A stretch of DNA of 64,000 bases, from positions 1-64,000 of the forward strand of contig CAKQRZ010000005.1 in the NCBI GenBank assembly GCA_934271715.1. The letters are read 5' to 3'. Positions within the stretch are counted from its first letter, which is position 1, and each line of letters begins with the position of its first letter. The notes under the pieces were generated by a model. That model ran no database searches. It saw only the letters and a program-made list of their open reading frames with translations, and had not been told where the DNA came from. The stretch comes from an uncultured Alphaproteobacteria bacterium. GTDB lineage: Bacteria > Pseudomonadota > Alphaproteobacteria > RF32 > CAG-239. Position numbers and translations under genes: made by a program. This document shows positions 8,537-16,905 of this stretch, in pieces.

Positions 8537-10345
8537 TTATTTGTTTGGGTTATACGGGTCTTTGTCATCGGCAAGCAAATCTTCTACCGAGATTTCTCCC
8601 GTGTTTTGGTTATTTGTATCATCTTTCAAAATGTCTAAATCAGCCATTTCAGAAGCAAAATCATCATTGAAAATATCATCAAGCTTTACATTGCTTTCTT
8701 CATTCGGCAAATCCAATGAAACCGGCTCTTCATCCTGTAAGTCAAGAGATACTGGAGCTGCGCCGCTTGTTTGCACCGCTTGTTTCAAATCTTCAAAATG
8801 CTCCGGCGACGGATTGAACGGGTCGCTGGCTTCAAGTGAAAAATCGCTTGCCGGAATTTTTACCGGAGCCTGTTCAAAATATGGTTCATTTTTCGGTTTG
8901 TCATAAATGGCAGGTTCATCAGAAATTACCGGTTCTTCTTTGGCGGATGGCAAATCAGGAGATGAAACTTCTGACGGCAGCTCAAAATCTTCGGGCTGCA
9001 AAACCGAATCTGTAAAGTTTTGAGTATTGTCCCAATCCGCAGCCGGTTCAGCGATTATCGGCTGTTTTGTCTGCTCTTCGGCTTCTGCCGCCGGAATAAC
9101 TTCCTCATCCGCCGCCGAAACCGGAGCTTGCTGTTCTTCAGCCTGTTGTTCGGCAGGCTGTTCTGCATATGACTCTGCCGGCAATTCAAGCGGCTGTTCC
9201 GCATACGGTTCAGAAGCTATCGGCTGTTCATCCGGCTGTGCAGAATATTCTTGCTCGGCGTCGCTGATTTCTGCCGCCATCGGTTCTGCCCACGGCTCTT
9301 TAGCTTCTTGCTCTGCCGTATCATCTGCAGCTTGGTTTTCGGCTATAGATTCTGTTTGCGGCTCAGTCAAATCCAGCGATTGCGGAGCTATAACCTCATC
9401 AGTCGCCGGAGCGGTCAGCAGCTCATCAATTCGGCTTTCATTTTCATCCAGCACTTCCTCATCTTCTGAAACTTCTGTCGGAACAGCTTCGTTTTTTTCT
9501 TCTTCATTTTCCTGAATATCCTTAAAATGCTGCTCATAAAAATCGGCAACAGACTGCGGCTCCGATTCATTTGTTTCATCTTCTGCCGGCTGCGGATTAT
9601 TATCCGGAGATTGCAGCATATTTAATTTAATATCCGGATTTTCACCATTTTTAGCCAAAAGAATTTTTTGCAGCAATTCTTTGATTTCATTATCTATATC
9701 AGTATGACTTTGAATGCTGGTTGTAACATTTTTGCTGATTTGATTAACAACATCAAGCAGGCGTCCGTTTAAATTATTCAAATCAGAACTCAAACGAGAA
9801 ACAGTAGTTACCAAAACATCAAAATTGCCGCTGTGGCCGGCGGCGCGCTGATTTTCCTTGGCGTTTTCAGTCTTAATGCTGTCAACATACTGCGATATTT
9901 CTCCGCAGATATTTGTCAGCTGCTCTAAAGTTGCCTGAAAGTTTGTGCTGTTAGTCTCAGAACTGCTGTTCAAGGTGTTCAATCCGTTATTAAGTTCTTT
10001 GAAATGACCGTCCAAAAGCTGATTGGTCAGGTTGCTGAAAGAGGCGATTTTTACCAGCAAATCGGCGATGTTTGTTTTTTCGGAGTTCCCGTTTAAATCA
10101 GAGCTTTTTAAAAGCTTGACTAAATCGCTTTCGGTATTTTTGCTTTGATAAACGTCAAACAAAATAAAGAGCAGGGCAAAGCATACGGAGGAAATTAAGA
10201 ATACTATCAGCGCCATGTTAGCAGTAAATAAGTCTTCAGCGTCTTTGGTGGTCTGATATTGATAAGTATAATATAAGAATGCGCCGAAAACAACAGCGGT
10301 AAGCGCTCCGCTAAAAATCTTAATCAAGGCTGCAGCAAATTTCAT
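8537..10345 (-). CDS. Membrane-anchored protein with coiled coil and long acidic tail
   Basis: Not recognised as a named family. The 602 residues begin with two membrane helices (about 8-26 and 43-66) and a short cytoplasmic loop between them. A probable coiled-coil or filamentous segment rich in N, L, S and T follows (about 95-230). The tail (about 245-602) is low complexity, dominated by E, P, A, Q and D with repeated AEQP/AEEQ blocks. The bulk is likely disordered and on one side of the membrane. A good ribosome site (AAGGAGAAAACAG) precedes the ATG. It sits between prfC and hydG but has terminators on both sides, so it is probably monocistronic. An envelope or division scaffold is possible but unproven. 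Confidence 0.75.
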   Translation of the reverse strand: MKFAAALIKIFSGALTAVVFGAFLYYTYQYQTTKDAEDLFTANMALIVFLISSVCFALLFILFDVYQSKNTESDLVKLLKSSDLNGNSEKTNIADLLVKIASFSNLTNQLLDGHFKELNNGLNTLNSSSETNSTNFQATLEQLTNICGEISQYVDSIKTENAKENQRAAGHSGNFDVLVTTVSRLSSDLNNLNGRLLDVVNQISKNVTTSIQSHTDIDNEIKELLQKILLAKNGENPDIKLNMLQSPDNNPQPAEDETNESEPQSVADFYEQHFKDIQENEEEKNEAVPTEVSEDEEVLDENESRIDELLTAPATDEVIAPQSLDLTEPQTESIAENQAADDTAEQEAKEPWAEPMAAEISDAEQEYSAQPDEQPIASEPYAEQPLELPAESYAEQPAEQQAEEQQAPVSAADEEVIPAAEAEEQTKQPIIAEPAADWDNTQNFTDSVLQPEDFELPSEVSSPDLPSAKEEPVISDEPAIYDKPKNEPYFEQAPVKIPASDFSLEASDPFNPSPEHFEDLKQAVQTSGAAPVSLDLQDEEPVSLDLPNEESNVKLDDIFNDDFASEMADLDILKDDTNNQNTGEISVEDLLADDKDPYNPNK

Positions 10346-10393
10346 CTGTTTTCTCCTTAAATCTGCCGATAACTTACTTTAATTTAAAATATT

Positions 10394-10427
10394 AAAGCAA
10401 ACCTGACAAAAACGCAAGGTTTGCTTT
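10394..10427 (-). terminator. Terminator of prfC
   Basis: Perfect 11-bp arms AAAGCAAACCT (10394-10404) and AGGTTTGCTTT (10417-10427), followed on the minus strand by a T-rich but broken run. It lies 24 bases beyond the prfC stop. Confidence 0.65.
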
Positions 10428-10450
10428 ATATTTCTTAACAGGGAACAAAA

Positions 10451-12040
10451 CTAAATTGCCTGCTCGCGGGTTTTATGCAGTTCCAAATGCGGAAAATCTT
10501 CTTTAATTTTGCCTAAATGCCAAGCATTGCGCGCCAAAAAGACTTTTTCGCCGTCATAATCGTCGGCAATATTCATCTGGTTGGTGTTATAGAATTTTTC
10601 CAGCTCCGCTTTATCTGAGCTGCTGACCCAGCGCGCCGTATAATATTGCGTCGGTTCAAAAATCACATCAATATTAAATTCCGTGCGCAGGCGGTCGGCA
10701 ATCACTTCAAACTGCAGCACGCCGACCACGCCGACAATATATTCCGAGCCGACAATCGGTTTAAAAATGCTGGCGCCGCCTTCTTCGGCAATTTGCTGAA
10801 GCGCGTTGGCTAAGTGTTTGGATTTTAGCGGGTCTTTAGCGCGGACGGATTTCAAAAGTTCCGGCGCAAAACTCGGAATGCCGGTGTAATGCAGCTTTTC
10901 GCCCTCGGTCAAGGTGTCGCCGATACGCAGCTGCCCGTGGTTTGGAATACCGATAATGTCGCCGGCATAAGCGTCTTCAGCCAGTTCGCGTTCCTGAGCC
11001 AAAAACATAACCGGAGTCGGCACTTTAATATCTTTGCCGGTACGGACTTGCAAAAGGCTCATGCCGCGCTTAAAGTGTCCGGAGCAAATACGCATAAAGG
11101 CAATGCGGTCGCGGTGTTTCGGGTCCATATTGGCTTGAATTTTGAAGACAAAGCCGGTTACTTTCTTTTCATCGGCGTTAACCACGCGTTCGGCGCTTGG
11201 CTGCGGGCGAGGCGTCGGAGCAAACTCGTGCAGTCCGTTTAAGACTTCGCGCACGCCGAAATTGTTGACGGCGCTGCCGAAAAACACCGGAGTTAAGGCG
11301 CCGGCTAAATACAGCTCTAAATCAAAGGCCGGACACAGCTCGCGCACCATTTCCACATCTTCACGCAGCTTTTTAACGGCATACGCCGGAAGAAGCTCGT
11401 CAAGCTTCGGGTCGTCTAAGCCCCTGCAGGTTTCTATAGTGTCGTTAATCAGCGACTTGCTGCCGTTTTTGTTCATCAAAATCAGCTGGTCGTTAATCAA
11501 ATCATAGCAGCCTAAAAAGTCCTTGCCGCTGCCGATAGGCCAGCTCGCCGGAGTAACGTCCAGAGCCAAAGTTTTCTCAATGTCGTCCAGCAGTTCAAAC
11601 GGGTCAAGACCCTCGCGGTCTAATTTGTTGATAAAAGTAATAATCGGAATATTGCGCAGACGGCAGACTTCAAACAATTTTTTAGTCTGAGTTTCAATAC
11701 CTTTGGCTGAGTCCAAAACCATCACGGCTGAATCAACGGCGGTCAAAACCCGGTAGGTATCTTCTGAAAAGTCTTCGTGTCCCGGAGTATCCAGCAAATT
11801 GAAAGTGATGTTGTTATAGTCAAAGTTCATCACGGAAGAAGCAACGGAAATACCACGTTCCTGCTCAACTTTCATCCAGTCGGAGTGGGCGTGGCGGTTT
11901 TCGCCGCGGGCTTTGACGGCTCCGGCTTGCTGAATGGCGCCGCCAAACAGCAGCAATTTTTCGGTTAAAGTAGTTTTACCGGCATCCGGATGTGAAATAA
12001 TGGCAAAAGTTTTGCGTTTGTTAACAATTTGTTCTGGCAT
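10451..12040 (-). CDS. prfC: Peptide chain release factor 3
   Basis: A GTPase that recycles RF1/RF2 from the ribosome after termination. The protein has 529 residues, the usual length. The G1 motif is SHPDAGKTT (residues 17-25), G3 is DTPGHEDF, and G4 is NKLD. RF3 rather than EF-G is indicated by length, by the N-terminal MPEQIVNKRKTFAIISHPDAGKTTLTEKLLLFGGAIQ and by the C-terminal block ending near LHKTREQ. The start is preceded by GAGGAAAAT. It is transcribed alone, divergent from tRNA-Leu. Confidence 0.97.
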   Translation of the reverse strand: MPEQIVNKRKTFAIISHPDAGKTTLTEKLLLFGGAIQQAGAVKARGENRHAHSDWMKVEQERGISVASSVMNFDYNNITFNLLDTPGHEDFSEDTYRVLTAVDSAVMVLDSAKGIETQTKKLFEVCRLRNIPIITFINKLDREGLDPFELLDDIEKTLALDVTPASWPIGSGKDFLGCYDLINDQLILMNKNGSKSLINDTIETCRGLDDPKLDELLPAYAVKKLREDVEMVRELCPAFDLELYLAGALTPVFFGSAVNNFGVREVLNGLHEFAPTPRPQPSAERVVNADEKKVTGFVFKIQANMDPKHRDRIAFMRICSGHFKRGMSLLQVRTGKDIKVPTPVMFLAQERELAEDAYAGDIIGIPNHGQLRIGDTLTEGEKLHYTGIPSFAPELLKSVRAKDPLKSKHLANALQQIAEEGGASIFKPIVGSEYIVGVVGVLQFEVIADRLRTEFNIDVIFEPTQYYTARWVSSSDKAELEKFYNTNQMNIADDYDGEKVFLARNAWHLGKIKEDFPHLELHKTREQAI

Positions 12041-12186
12041 ATTTTCCTCTATACTTTATTTATTAGTGCTTGTTATAAACAAAATTTGCTGATTTGCAAG
12101 ATTTTTGTGGGTTAAGTGTTAAAAATTGCTTGATTTATAAAAAGTTTTATGCTCTAATCCGCCGTAATTGGGAATATATTCCCAGC

Positions 12187-12271
12187 GCGGGTATGGTGAA
12201 ATTGGTAGACACGCCAGACTTAGGATCTGGTGCCGCGAGGCTTAAGAGTTCGAGTCTCTTTACCCGCACCA
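12187..12271 (+). tRNA. tRNA-Leu (TAG)
   Basis: An 85-nt class II tRNA with a long variable arm (TGCCGCGAGGCTTAAGAG region), anticodon loop CTTAGGA giving TAG, T arm GTTCGAGTC and encoded CCA. The acceptor stem GCGGGTA/TACCCGC is fully paired. It lies 59 bases before the tig start and may be cotranscribed with it. Confidence 0.97.
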
Positions 12272-12330
12272 TCGCTTTGTTTTAGGCGGTGAATAAAAGG
12301 AATAACAATTTTATTTTAGAGAAAATCACA

Positions 12331-13692
12331 ATGAACGTAAAAGAAGAAAAAGCAAAAGGTTTGAATAAAAAGTATAATGTTACTTTGGCTGCTGCCGATT
12401 TTGCCAATGCTGTTGATAAAAAATTGGAACAGGTTGCTAAAAAAGTTAAGCTTCCGGGATTTAGAGCCGGTCATGCACCGAAATCTATGATTGACAAACA
12501 ATACCGTCCGAGCGTTTTGGGCGAAGTTCTTGACGACATGATCCGCGACGCCGTTAATGAAGTTATTGCAGCAAACAAATTGCGTCCGGCTGTTGCTCCG
12601 GATATCAAAATTGAAAAATTTGAAGACGGCAAAGACGTTGAATTTACGGTAGAAGTAGAAGTTTTGCCTGAAATTAAAGTCGGTGATTTTTCTAAAATTA
12701 CTTTGAATAAATATGTTGCCAAAGTTCCGGCCGAAGAAATTGAAAAAGCTGTTAAATATATGACAGATTCCCGCCGTGATTCTGCAAAAGTAGAAGAAGA
12801 CAGAGCCACCAAAAAAGGCGATATCGCCGTTATTGACTTTGTCGGCTCTATTGACGGCGTTGAATTTCAAGGCGGCAAAGGCAATTCTTATCCGTTGGAA
12901 TTGGGTTCTAACTCTTTCATTCCGGGCTATGAAGACCAGTTAATCGGTAAAAAAGCCGGTGAAACCGTAGAAGTTAAAACCACATTCCCTGCCGATTATC
13001 ATGCTAAAGATTTGGCCGGCAAAGAAGCTTTGTTTGTTACCACAATCAAAGAAATCCGCGAATATAAACCGGTAGAATTGAATGATGAATTTGCAAAATC
13101 TATGGGCGCCAAAGACGTGGCAGATTTGAAATCTAAGATTGAAGCCCGCATTTTGGAAGACTACAATGCCGCTTCACGCATTAAATTAAAACGCGATTTG
13201 CTGGATGCTTTGGATAAAGAGTACAGCTTTGAAGTTCCGCAGAAATTGATTGATGCTGAATATGCCGCTATTGAAAAGCAATATCAAGACGCTAAAGCTA
13301 AAAATCAGCTGGATGAAAGCGAAAAATCCCGCGATGAAAAAGACGTTTTGGCAGAATATAAAGAAATTGCTCTGCGCCGCGTTAAATTGGGCTTGCTGCT
13401 TTCTGAAATCGGCGCCGACGCTAAATTGCAGCTGTCTGCTGATGATGTAAACAAAGCTATTATGAATGAAGCTAAGCGTTATCCTGGACAAGAAAAAATG
13501 GTTTTGGAATACTATGTAAAGAATAAAGATGCCGTTGAAGCTCTTAAAGCTCCTGCATACGAAGAAAAAATCGTTGATTATGTTTTGGAAAAAGCTAATG
13601 TTGCTGACAAAGAAGTTTCAGTTGAAGAACTGTATGACTTCAGCGATGCTTCTTCTGCTAAAAAAGAAAAGAAAGCTAAAAAGTCGGCTTAA
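12331..13692 (+). CDS. tig: Trigger factor chaperone
   Basis: A ribosome-bound chaperone and peptidyl-prolyl isomerase. The chosen ATG at 12331 gives 453 residues beginning MNVKEEKAKGLNKKYNV, the usual family N-terminus; an in-frame GTG at 12289 would add 14 atypical residues. The ribosome-docking signature GFRAGHAPKSMI lies at about 44-55. The FKBP-like domain spans about 150-240 (GDIAVIDFVGSIDGVEFQGG...FIPGYEDQLIGKKAGE), and the alpha-helical C-terminal arm follows, ending in a lysine-rich tail. The clpP-clpX-lon genes that often follow tig are absent here; a strong terminator follows directly. Confidence 0.96.
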   Translation: MNVKEEKAKGLNKKYNVTLAAADFANAVDKKLEQVAKKVKLPGFRAGHAPKSMIDKQYRPSVLGEVLDDMIRDAVNEVIAANKLRPAVAPDIKIEKFEDGKDVEFTVEVEVLPEIKVGDFSKITLNKYVAKVPAEEIEKAVKYMTDSRRDSAKVEEDRATKKGDIAVIDFVGSIDGVEFQGGKGNSYPLELGSNSFIPGYEDQLIGKKAGETVEVKTTFPADYHAKDLAGKEALFVTTIKEIREYKPVELNDEFAKSMGAKDVADLKSKIEARILEDYNAASRIKLKRDLLDALDKEYSFEVPQKLIDAEYAAIEKQYQDAKAKNQLDESEKSRDEKDVLAEYKEIALRRVKLGLLLSEIGADAKLQLSADDVNKAIMNEAKRYPGQEKMVLEYYVKNKDAVEALKAPAYEEKIVDYVLEKANVADKEVSVEELYDFSDASSAKKEKKAKKSA

Positions 13693-13755
13693 TATTTTCA
13701 GATTCTGATTTAATATTTAAGCTATATAAGCTGAATTTTAGTGAAAATTCTATAA

Positions 13756-13783
13756 AAGCCGCCTTAATTGAGGCGGTTTTTTG
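13756..13783 (+). terminator. Terminator of tig
   Basis: The stem CCGCCT/AGGCGG (extended by flanking A-T pairs) has a 6-base loop and is followed by T6 at 13777-13782. It is a canonical Rho-independent terminator about 65 bases after the tig stop. Confidence 0.9.
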
Positions 13784-13800
13784 CTGTAAATATATAATAA

Positions 13801-13889
13801 AACAACTTGACTTTGAGTATATTAAAATTATGATAAAACAATTAAAAGGAGATAATGCGATGAAAAAGTTTATACTGATTTTGGCTGTG
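13801..13889 (+). repeat. Promoter/leader/signal-peptide cassette, copy 1
   Basis: About 89 bp nearly identical to 14382-14470, with only about three substitutions. The unit contains TTGACT (13807-13812), a -10 near TATGAT (13829-13834), the ribosome site AAAAGGAG, the ATG and the first ten codons (MKKFILILAV). Homology stops inside the signal peptide, so the mature proteins differ. Confidence 0.9.
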
Positions 13890-14348
13890 TTTTTGGGATG
13901 TACTATTAACAATGTTCAAGCCAAATTATACCATGGTATAGATATAGATGATGTCTTTGCAAAAAGTGATTGGAATAGCAAAGATGAAATTAAAGACATT
14001 ATAGACGATTATTCCTTATTGTTGCAATATAATTCAGAGCTGTCAAAATGCACGGAGAATCATCACTTAGATTGTTTAAATGTTCTTGCCGAGAAAATTA
14101 TAAAACACTTTTATTATTTTAACTATGAGGCAAATAGAGGAAACTATCAAAATTATGTTAAAGCAACTTTTTCAGCTTATGGAACTATTTATTGTTTAAA
14201 TAAATATAATATGCCTTCAGGTACAATGTGCAACCAAGAAAATGAAGCAAAAACAACAGATGTTATTACTGAATATGTAAAAACTTTATTATTGCAAGTT
14301 GAACAAAAAATCAAAAGTAATGATTTTCTTGCAAGCTATAAAGGATAA
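13860..14348 (+). CDS. Secreted protein of unknown function
   Basis: The 162 residues start with signal peptide MKKFILILAVFLGCTINNVQA and continue as a helical, charged mature protein with three cysteines (near TENHHLDC, YCLN and MCNQ). The ATG at 13860 is chosen over an upstream in-frame ATG (13830) because AAAAGGAG lies at the right distance and a signal peptide begins there. Not a family I recognise. It shares its promoter and signal peptide with the next gene but not its mature sequence. Lower GC than the neighbouring housekeeping genes suggests weaker selection or recent arrival. Confidence 0.7.
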   Translation: MKKFILILAVFLGCTINNVQAKLYHGIDIDDVFAKSDWNSKDEIKDIIDDYSLLLQYNSELSKCTENHHLDCLNVLAEKIIKHFYYFNYEANRGNYQNYVKATFSAYGTIYCLNKYNMPSGTMCNQENEAKTTDVITEYVKTLLLQVEQKIKSNDFLASYKG

Positions 14349-14381
14349 AATAAATTTTTAGTTTTGCGGCTAAGTTTTAAA

Positions 14382-14470
14382 AACAACTTGACTTTGAATA
14401 TATTAAAATTATGATAAAACAATTAAAAGGGGATAATGCGATGAAAAAGTTTATACTGATTTTGGCGGTG
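14382..14470 (+). repeat. Promoter/leader/signal-peptide cassette, copy 2
   Basis: Second copy of the 13801-13889 unit, 581 bp downstream. TTGACT is at 14388-14393. The ribosome site is AAAAGGGG instead of AAAAGGAG, the most functionally relevant difference. Confidence 0.9.
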
Positions 14471-14905
14471 CTGTTTGTGTGGGGCAATGGTGCATGGGCG
14501 GATGAGGCAAAAAAATTAGAGTTTGTGAATCCGGTTTTCAACCAACCTTTGCGTCCTATGTCAATGAGGTCAGGCTATGAATATTTAACACCAACTACTG
14601 TAGATTTCAGAACGCCTTTGGATAAAAATCTTAAAAATGCTGAGGGTAATTGTGAATTATTGGAAAATGAAGAAGACCATATAAAGATGTTTTGTAAGTT
14701 AACATGGTTGCTCTATGATACGAAATATAAAACATATAAAGAAGATTTTACATCAGAAGAGTATTATATATATAGGATTAAAGGCTTATCTCATGAAGAA
14801 TGTTTAGATATAGAGGCATTAAATTATGATGAGGGGCAACAAGAATATAATTCAGAACTTCATTTCTGTGTTACCCCTCCGGATGGATATGCTACCAAGG
14901 AGTGA
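14441..14905 (+). CDS. Secreted protein of unknown function
   Basis: The 154 residues open with signal peptide MKKFILILAVLFVWGNGAWA, cleaved before DEAKK. The mature part is acidic and contains four cysteines (GNCELL, MFCKL, EECLD, LHFCVT), which could form two periplasmic disulfides. No family recognised. Start chosen at 14441 from the AAAAGGGG ribosome site and signal peptide. Its stop overlaps the convergent gene ending at 14892 by 14 bases, and no terminator is visible between them. Confidence 0.7.
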   Translation: MKKFILILAVLFVWGNGAWADEAKKLEFVNPVFNQPLRPMSMRSGYEYLTPTTVDFRTPLDKNLKNAEGNCELLENEEDHIKMFCKLTWLLYDTKYKTYKEDFTSEEYYIYRIKGLSHEECLDIEALNYDEGQQEYNSELHFCVTPPDGYATKE

Positions 14906-16043
14906 TTGAGGCAGCCATACGTCTAGCCCAATCATTACGTTCTTGCTGAACATCTTTTCGGTGTACATTAGCAACAATACCATTTTCGCCGTTTATGTTT
15001 CGTTCGCGGATAGCTTTATATAAACTAGGCCATTTTTGCTCATTTAGTCCACCTTTAACGTTGTATTGAATGTCTAGTAATATTTCTTTTAAAGGTTGAG
15101 GAAATGTGTCAAAATCGGCAAACTCTCGTCGTACATGAGCTAAGTCATTGGTCATGTGGTTTTGTGCAAGACTGCGAGCATATTCATTAGATATACGAAC
15201 ATTTGTATCTTTTTTAAAAGTATCTGCAAATCTTCCCCAATTTTTATGCTTACCATTGATATCAGTATCTTGGCTTAAATTTCGCATAATGCTAAATGCT
15301 GCTAATTTTTCAGCTTCTGTTGCCGGAACCCCATTAACGGTAAAGTTAATTTTTCTAAAATCATCCCAAGAATTAATATTAGCTCCGCCTCCTACTGTTA
15401 TAAGTCCCTTGGTGTCAAGATAAGGATGTTCAATAACTCCTTCATATTTTTTTATGTTTTCCCACATAGCTTTGTATAAATCTTCATCTGTAGTATGATT
15501 AGGTGAAGTATTATTCGGCGTAGGTGTAGGCGCAGGTGGTTGAGTTTGTCTATCATACTCAGGACCTGTACAAGCAGGTTTAGGCTGGTTCCAAGAAACC
15601 GGAGTCTGGTTTTGCGGTTTGCCGGCAATATCATGATTCCAAGGTGTCGGAGTCTGATTTTGCAAGGTATTATTTTGCCCTATAGCCGCATTATTCTGCT
15701 GAGAGGGTTGAGGAGTTGAACCTGAATTGTATTCAAAGCCAAAACCTGTGTTTTTGAGTGAGTTTGTAACGTTTTCTATGTTTTCGCTGATGTCAGACGA
15801 GCCGAAACCATAGTTATTCTCCGCGTTTCCGCCCCAAAAGTTGGTGCCGTATTGCGGATAATCTTTGTTTATGTCTTGGCTGTTAAAGTTCTTAATCAGC
15901 TGTTCTTCACGGTCTGCCCGCGCCATTTGATAAGCGATTTCATCGCGCAAAGAAAATTTGCTGTGGTCAACACCGTAAGTGTCAATTTTACTGTCTCCGG
16001 TTAAGTAGCCTAAAGGCGATTTATATTTGGGCCATATATCCAT
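14892..16043 (-). CDS. GH24 lysozyme-domain protein with disordered N-terminus
   Basis: A probable muramidase of 383 residues. The C-terminal half (about 195-380) resembles phage-type lysozyme, GH24: KKYEGVIEHPYLDTKGLITVGGGAN has the catalytic Glu of the K-x-x-E-G motif and the Y-x-D-x-x-G-x-x-T-(I/V)-G-x-G loop. The N-terminal half is rich in N, Q, P and S with repeats of (Q)TPxxW, likely an unstructured linker or targeting region. No signal peptide is visible and no holin or phage genes are adjacent, so a cellular, toxin-like or domesticated phage role is possible. The ATG follows a strong GGAGGAAAAGCC. Confidence 0.8.
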   Translation of the reverse strand: MDIWPKYKSPLGYLTGDSKIDTYGVDHSKFSLRDEIAYQMARADREEQLIKNFNSQDINKDYPQYGTNFWGGNAENNYGFGSSDISENIENVTNSLKNTGFGFEYNSGSTPQPSQQNNAAIGQNNTLQNQTPTPWNHDIAGKPQNQTPVSWNQPKPACTGPEYDRQTQPPAPTPTPNNTSPNHTTDEDLYKAMWENIKKYEGVIEHPYLDTKGLITVGGGANINSWDDFRKINFTVNGVPATEAEKLAAFSIMRNLSQDTDINGKHKNWGRFADTFKKDTNVRISNEYARSLAQNHMTNDLAHVRREFADFDTFPQPLKEILLDIQYNVKGGLNEQKWPSLYKAIRERNINGENGIVANVHRKDVQQERNDWARRMAASITPW

Positions 16044-16383
16044 GGCTTTTCCTCCATTTTCTATAATTTAAACCTTGTTAAAATGATTTATTTCTTACGG
16101 ATGAATTTGCAGCCAATTATATCGCGAAAGCCATCAACCGGCTGCAATTCAATAAAATAAAATCACTAAAACATTATTGTATGTATGATAAAAATCTTTT
16201 AAAGTCAAGCTAAAAATAATAAAAATATATAATATAACATGTTATATACTTTTATTTCTTACTGTAATTATAAAATTATATAAAATATTTAAGCGGCGAG
16301 GGGTTGACTTTGCTTTTTTATGTGTTAGAACATAGCTGTTTTAATTATAATTTATAATATTTTTAACTTAAATTTTTTTGCGT
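16044..16383. other. AT-rich divergent intergenic region
   Basis: Holds the upstream regions of two divergent genes. For the minus gene, a hairpin TTGCAGCC/GGCTGCAA lies at about 16106-16142 in the leader. For the plus gene, TTGACT (16304-16309) and TAGAAC (16326-16331) with 16-bp spacing are followed by the A/T leader TTTTAACTTAAATTTTT, shared with genes at 50225 and 52053. No open frame of interest. Confidence 0.55.
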
Positions 16384-16860
16384 ATGAAACAGATGTTTCT
16401 TTGCCTTGTGGCATTGACGTTGTGTTTAACTTTTTCTTCTTGCAGCCATCAGAGTTGTAAAAATCTGAATGATGCTGTTGCAGAAGAGCGTGAATGGGGA
16501 TTTTTTGACGCCGCCTTAAATTGGCTGCAGTCAGAAGAACCAGTTTTGAATGAGGATGCAGAAACTTCGTATACTACCGAAGAGGATGAAAACGGCAATC
16601 TTCGTTCTGTGCAGATACTTTATGCCGATAAGTGTTCCGGCGTAAAGTATGCAAACACCAATGAGCATGTTTCTGCCGGTGATTTCGTTTTGGTTTGGAA
16701 AAGAGGTTTTTTCACATATTTAGTGAAATGCGACAGCCGTCTTTCTTTTATGGAACGTATTGCCCAAGCCCGAAAGTGGTGCGTAGAAACGTTCGGCCTG
16801 CCAGTCAATTCTAAAGATTATCTGGCTTGCCGCTATCCTCGTGTGATGTGCGTGCAATAA
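16384..16860 (+). CDS. Lipoprotein of unknown function
   Basis: The 158 residues begin MKQMFLCLVALTLCLTFSSC, a type II signal peptide with lipobox FSSC. The mature part has an acidic segment followed by a compact region with cysteines near DKCSG, KCDS, KWCVE, ACRY and MCVQ. Not a recognised family. The ATG at 16384 is preferred over the TTG at 16378. The leader TTAACTTAAATTTTTTTGCGTATG matches the leader of the gene at 50225 and has no Shine-Dalgarno sequence. A strong terminator follows. Confidence 0.7.
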   Translation: MKQMFLCLVALTLCLTFSSCSHQSCKNLNDAVAEEREWGFFDAALNWLQSEEPVLNEDAETSYTTEEDENGNLRSVQILYADKCSGVKYANTNEHVSAGDFVLVWKRGFFTYLVKCDSRLSFMERIAQARKWCVETFGLPVNSKDYLACRYPRVMCVQ

Positions 16861-16905
16861 AAAATAAGGACTGCCTCATAAATTGAGACAGTCTTTATTT
16901 TTTTT
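16861..16905. terminator. Bidirectional terminator
   Basis: AATAAGGACTGCCTCA pairs with TGAGACAGTCTTTATT around a 5-base loop, followed by a T8 run on the plus strand. The minus-strand gene ends at 16905, so it probably serves both convergent genes. Confidence 0.85.

Noticed and set aside
8541..9515. Plus-strand open frames rich in Ser/Cys/Ala opposite the acidic protein gene
   Set aside because: They are antisense shadows of an E/P/A/Q-rich coding sequence on the minus strand; no ribosome sites and compositionally implausible.
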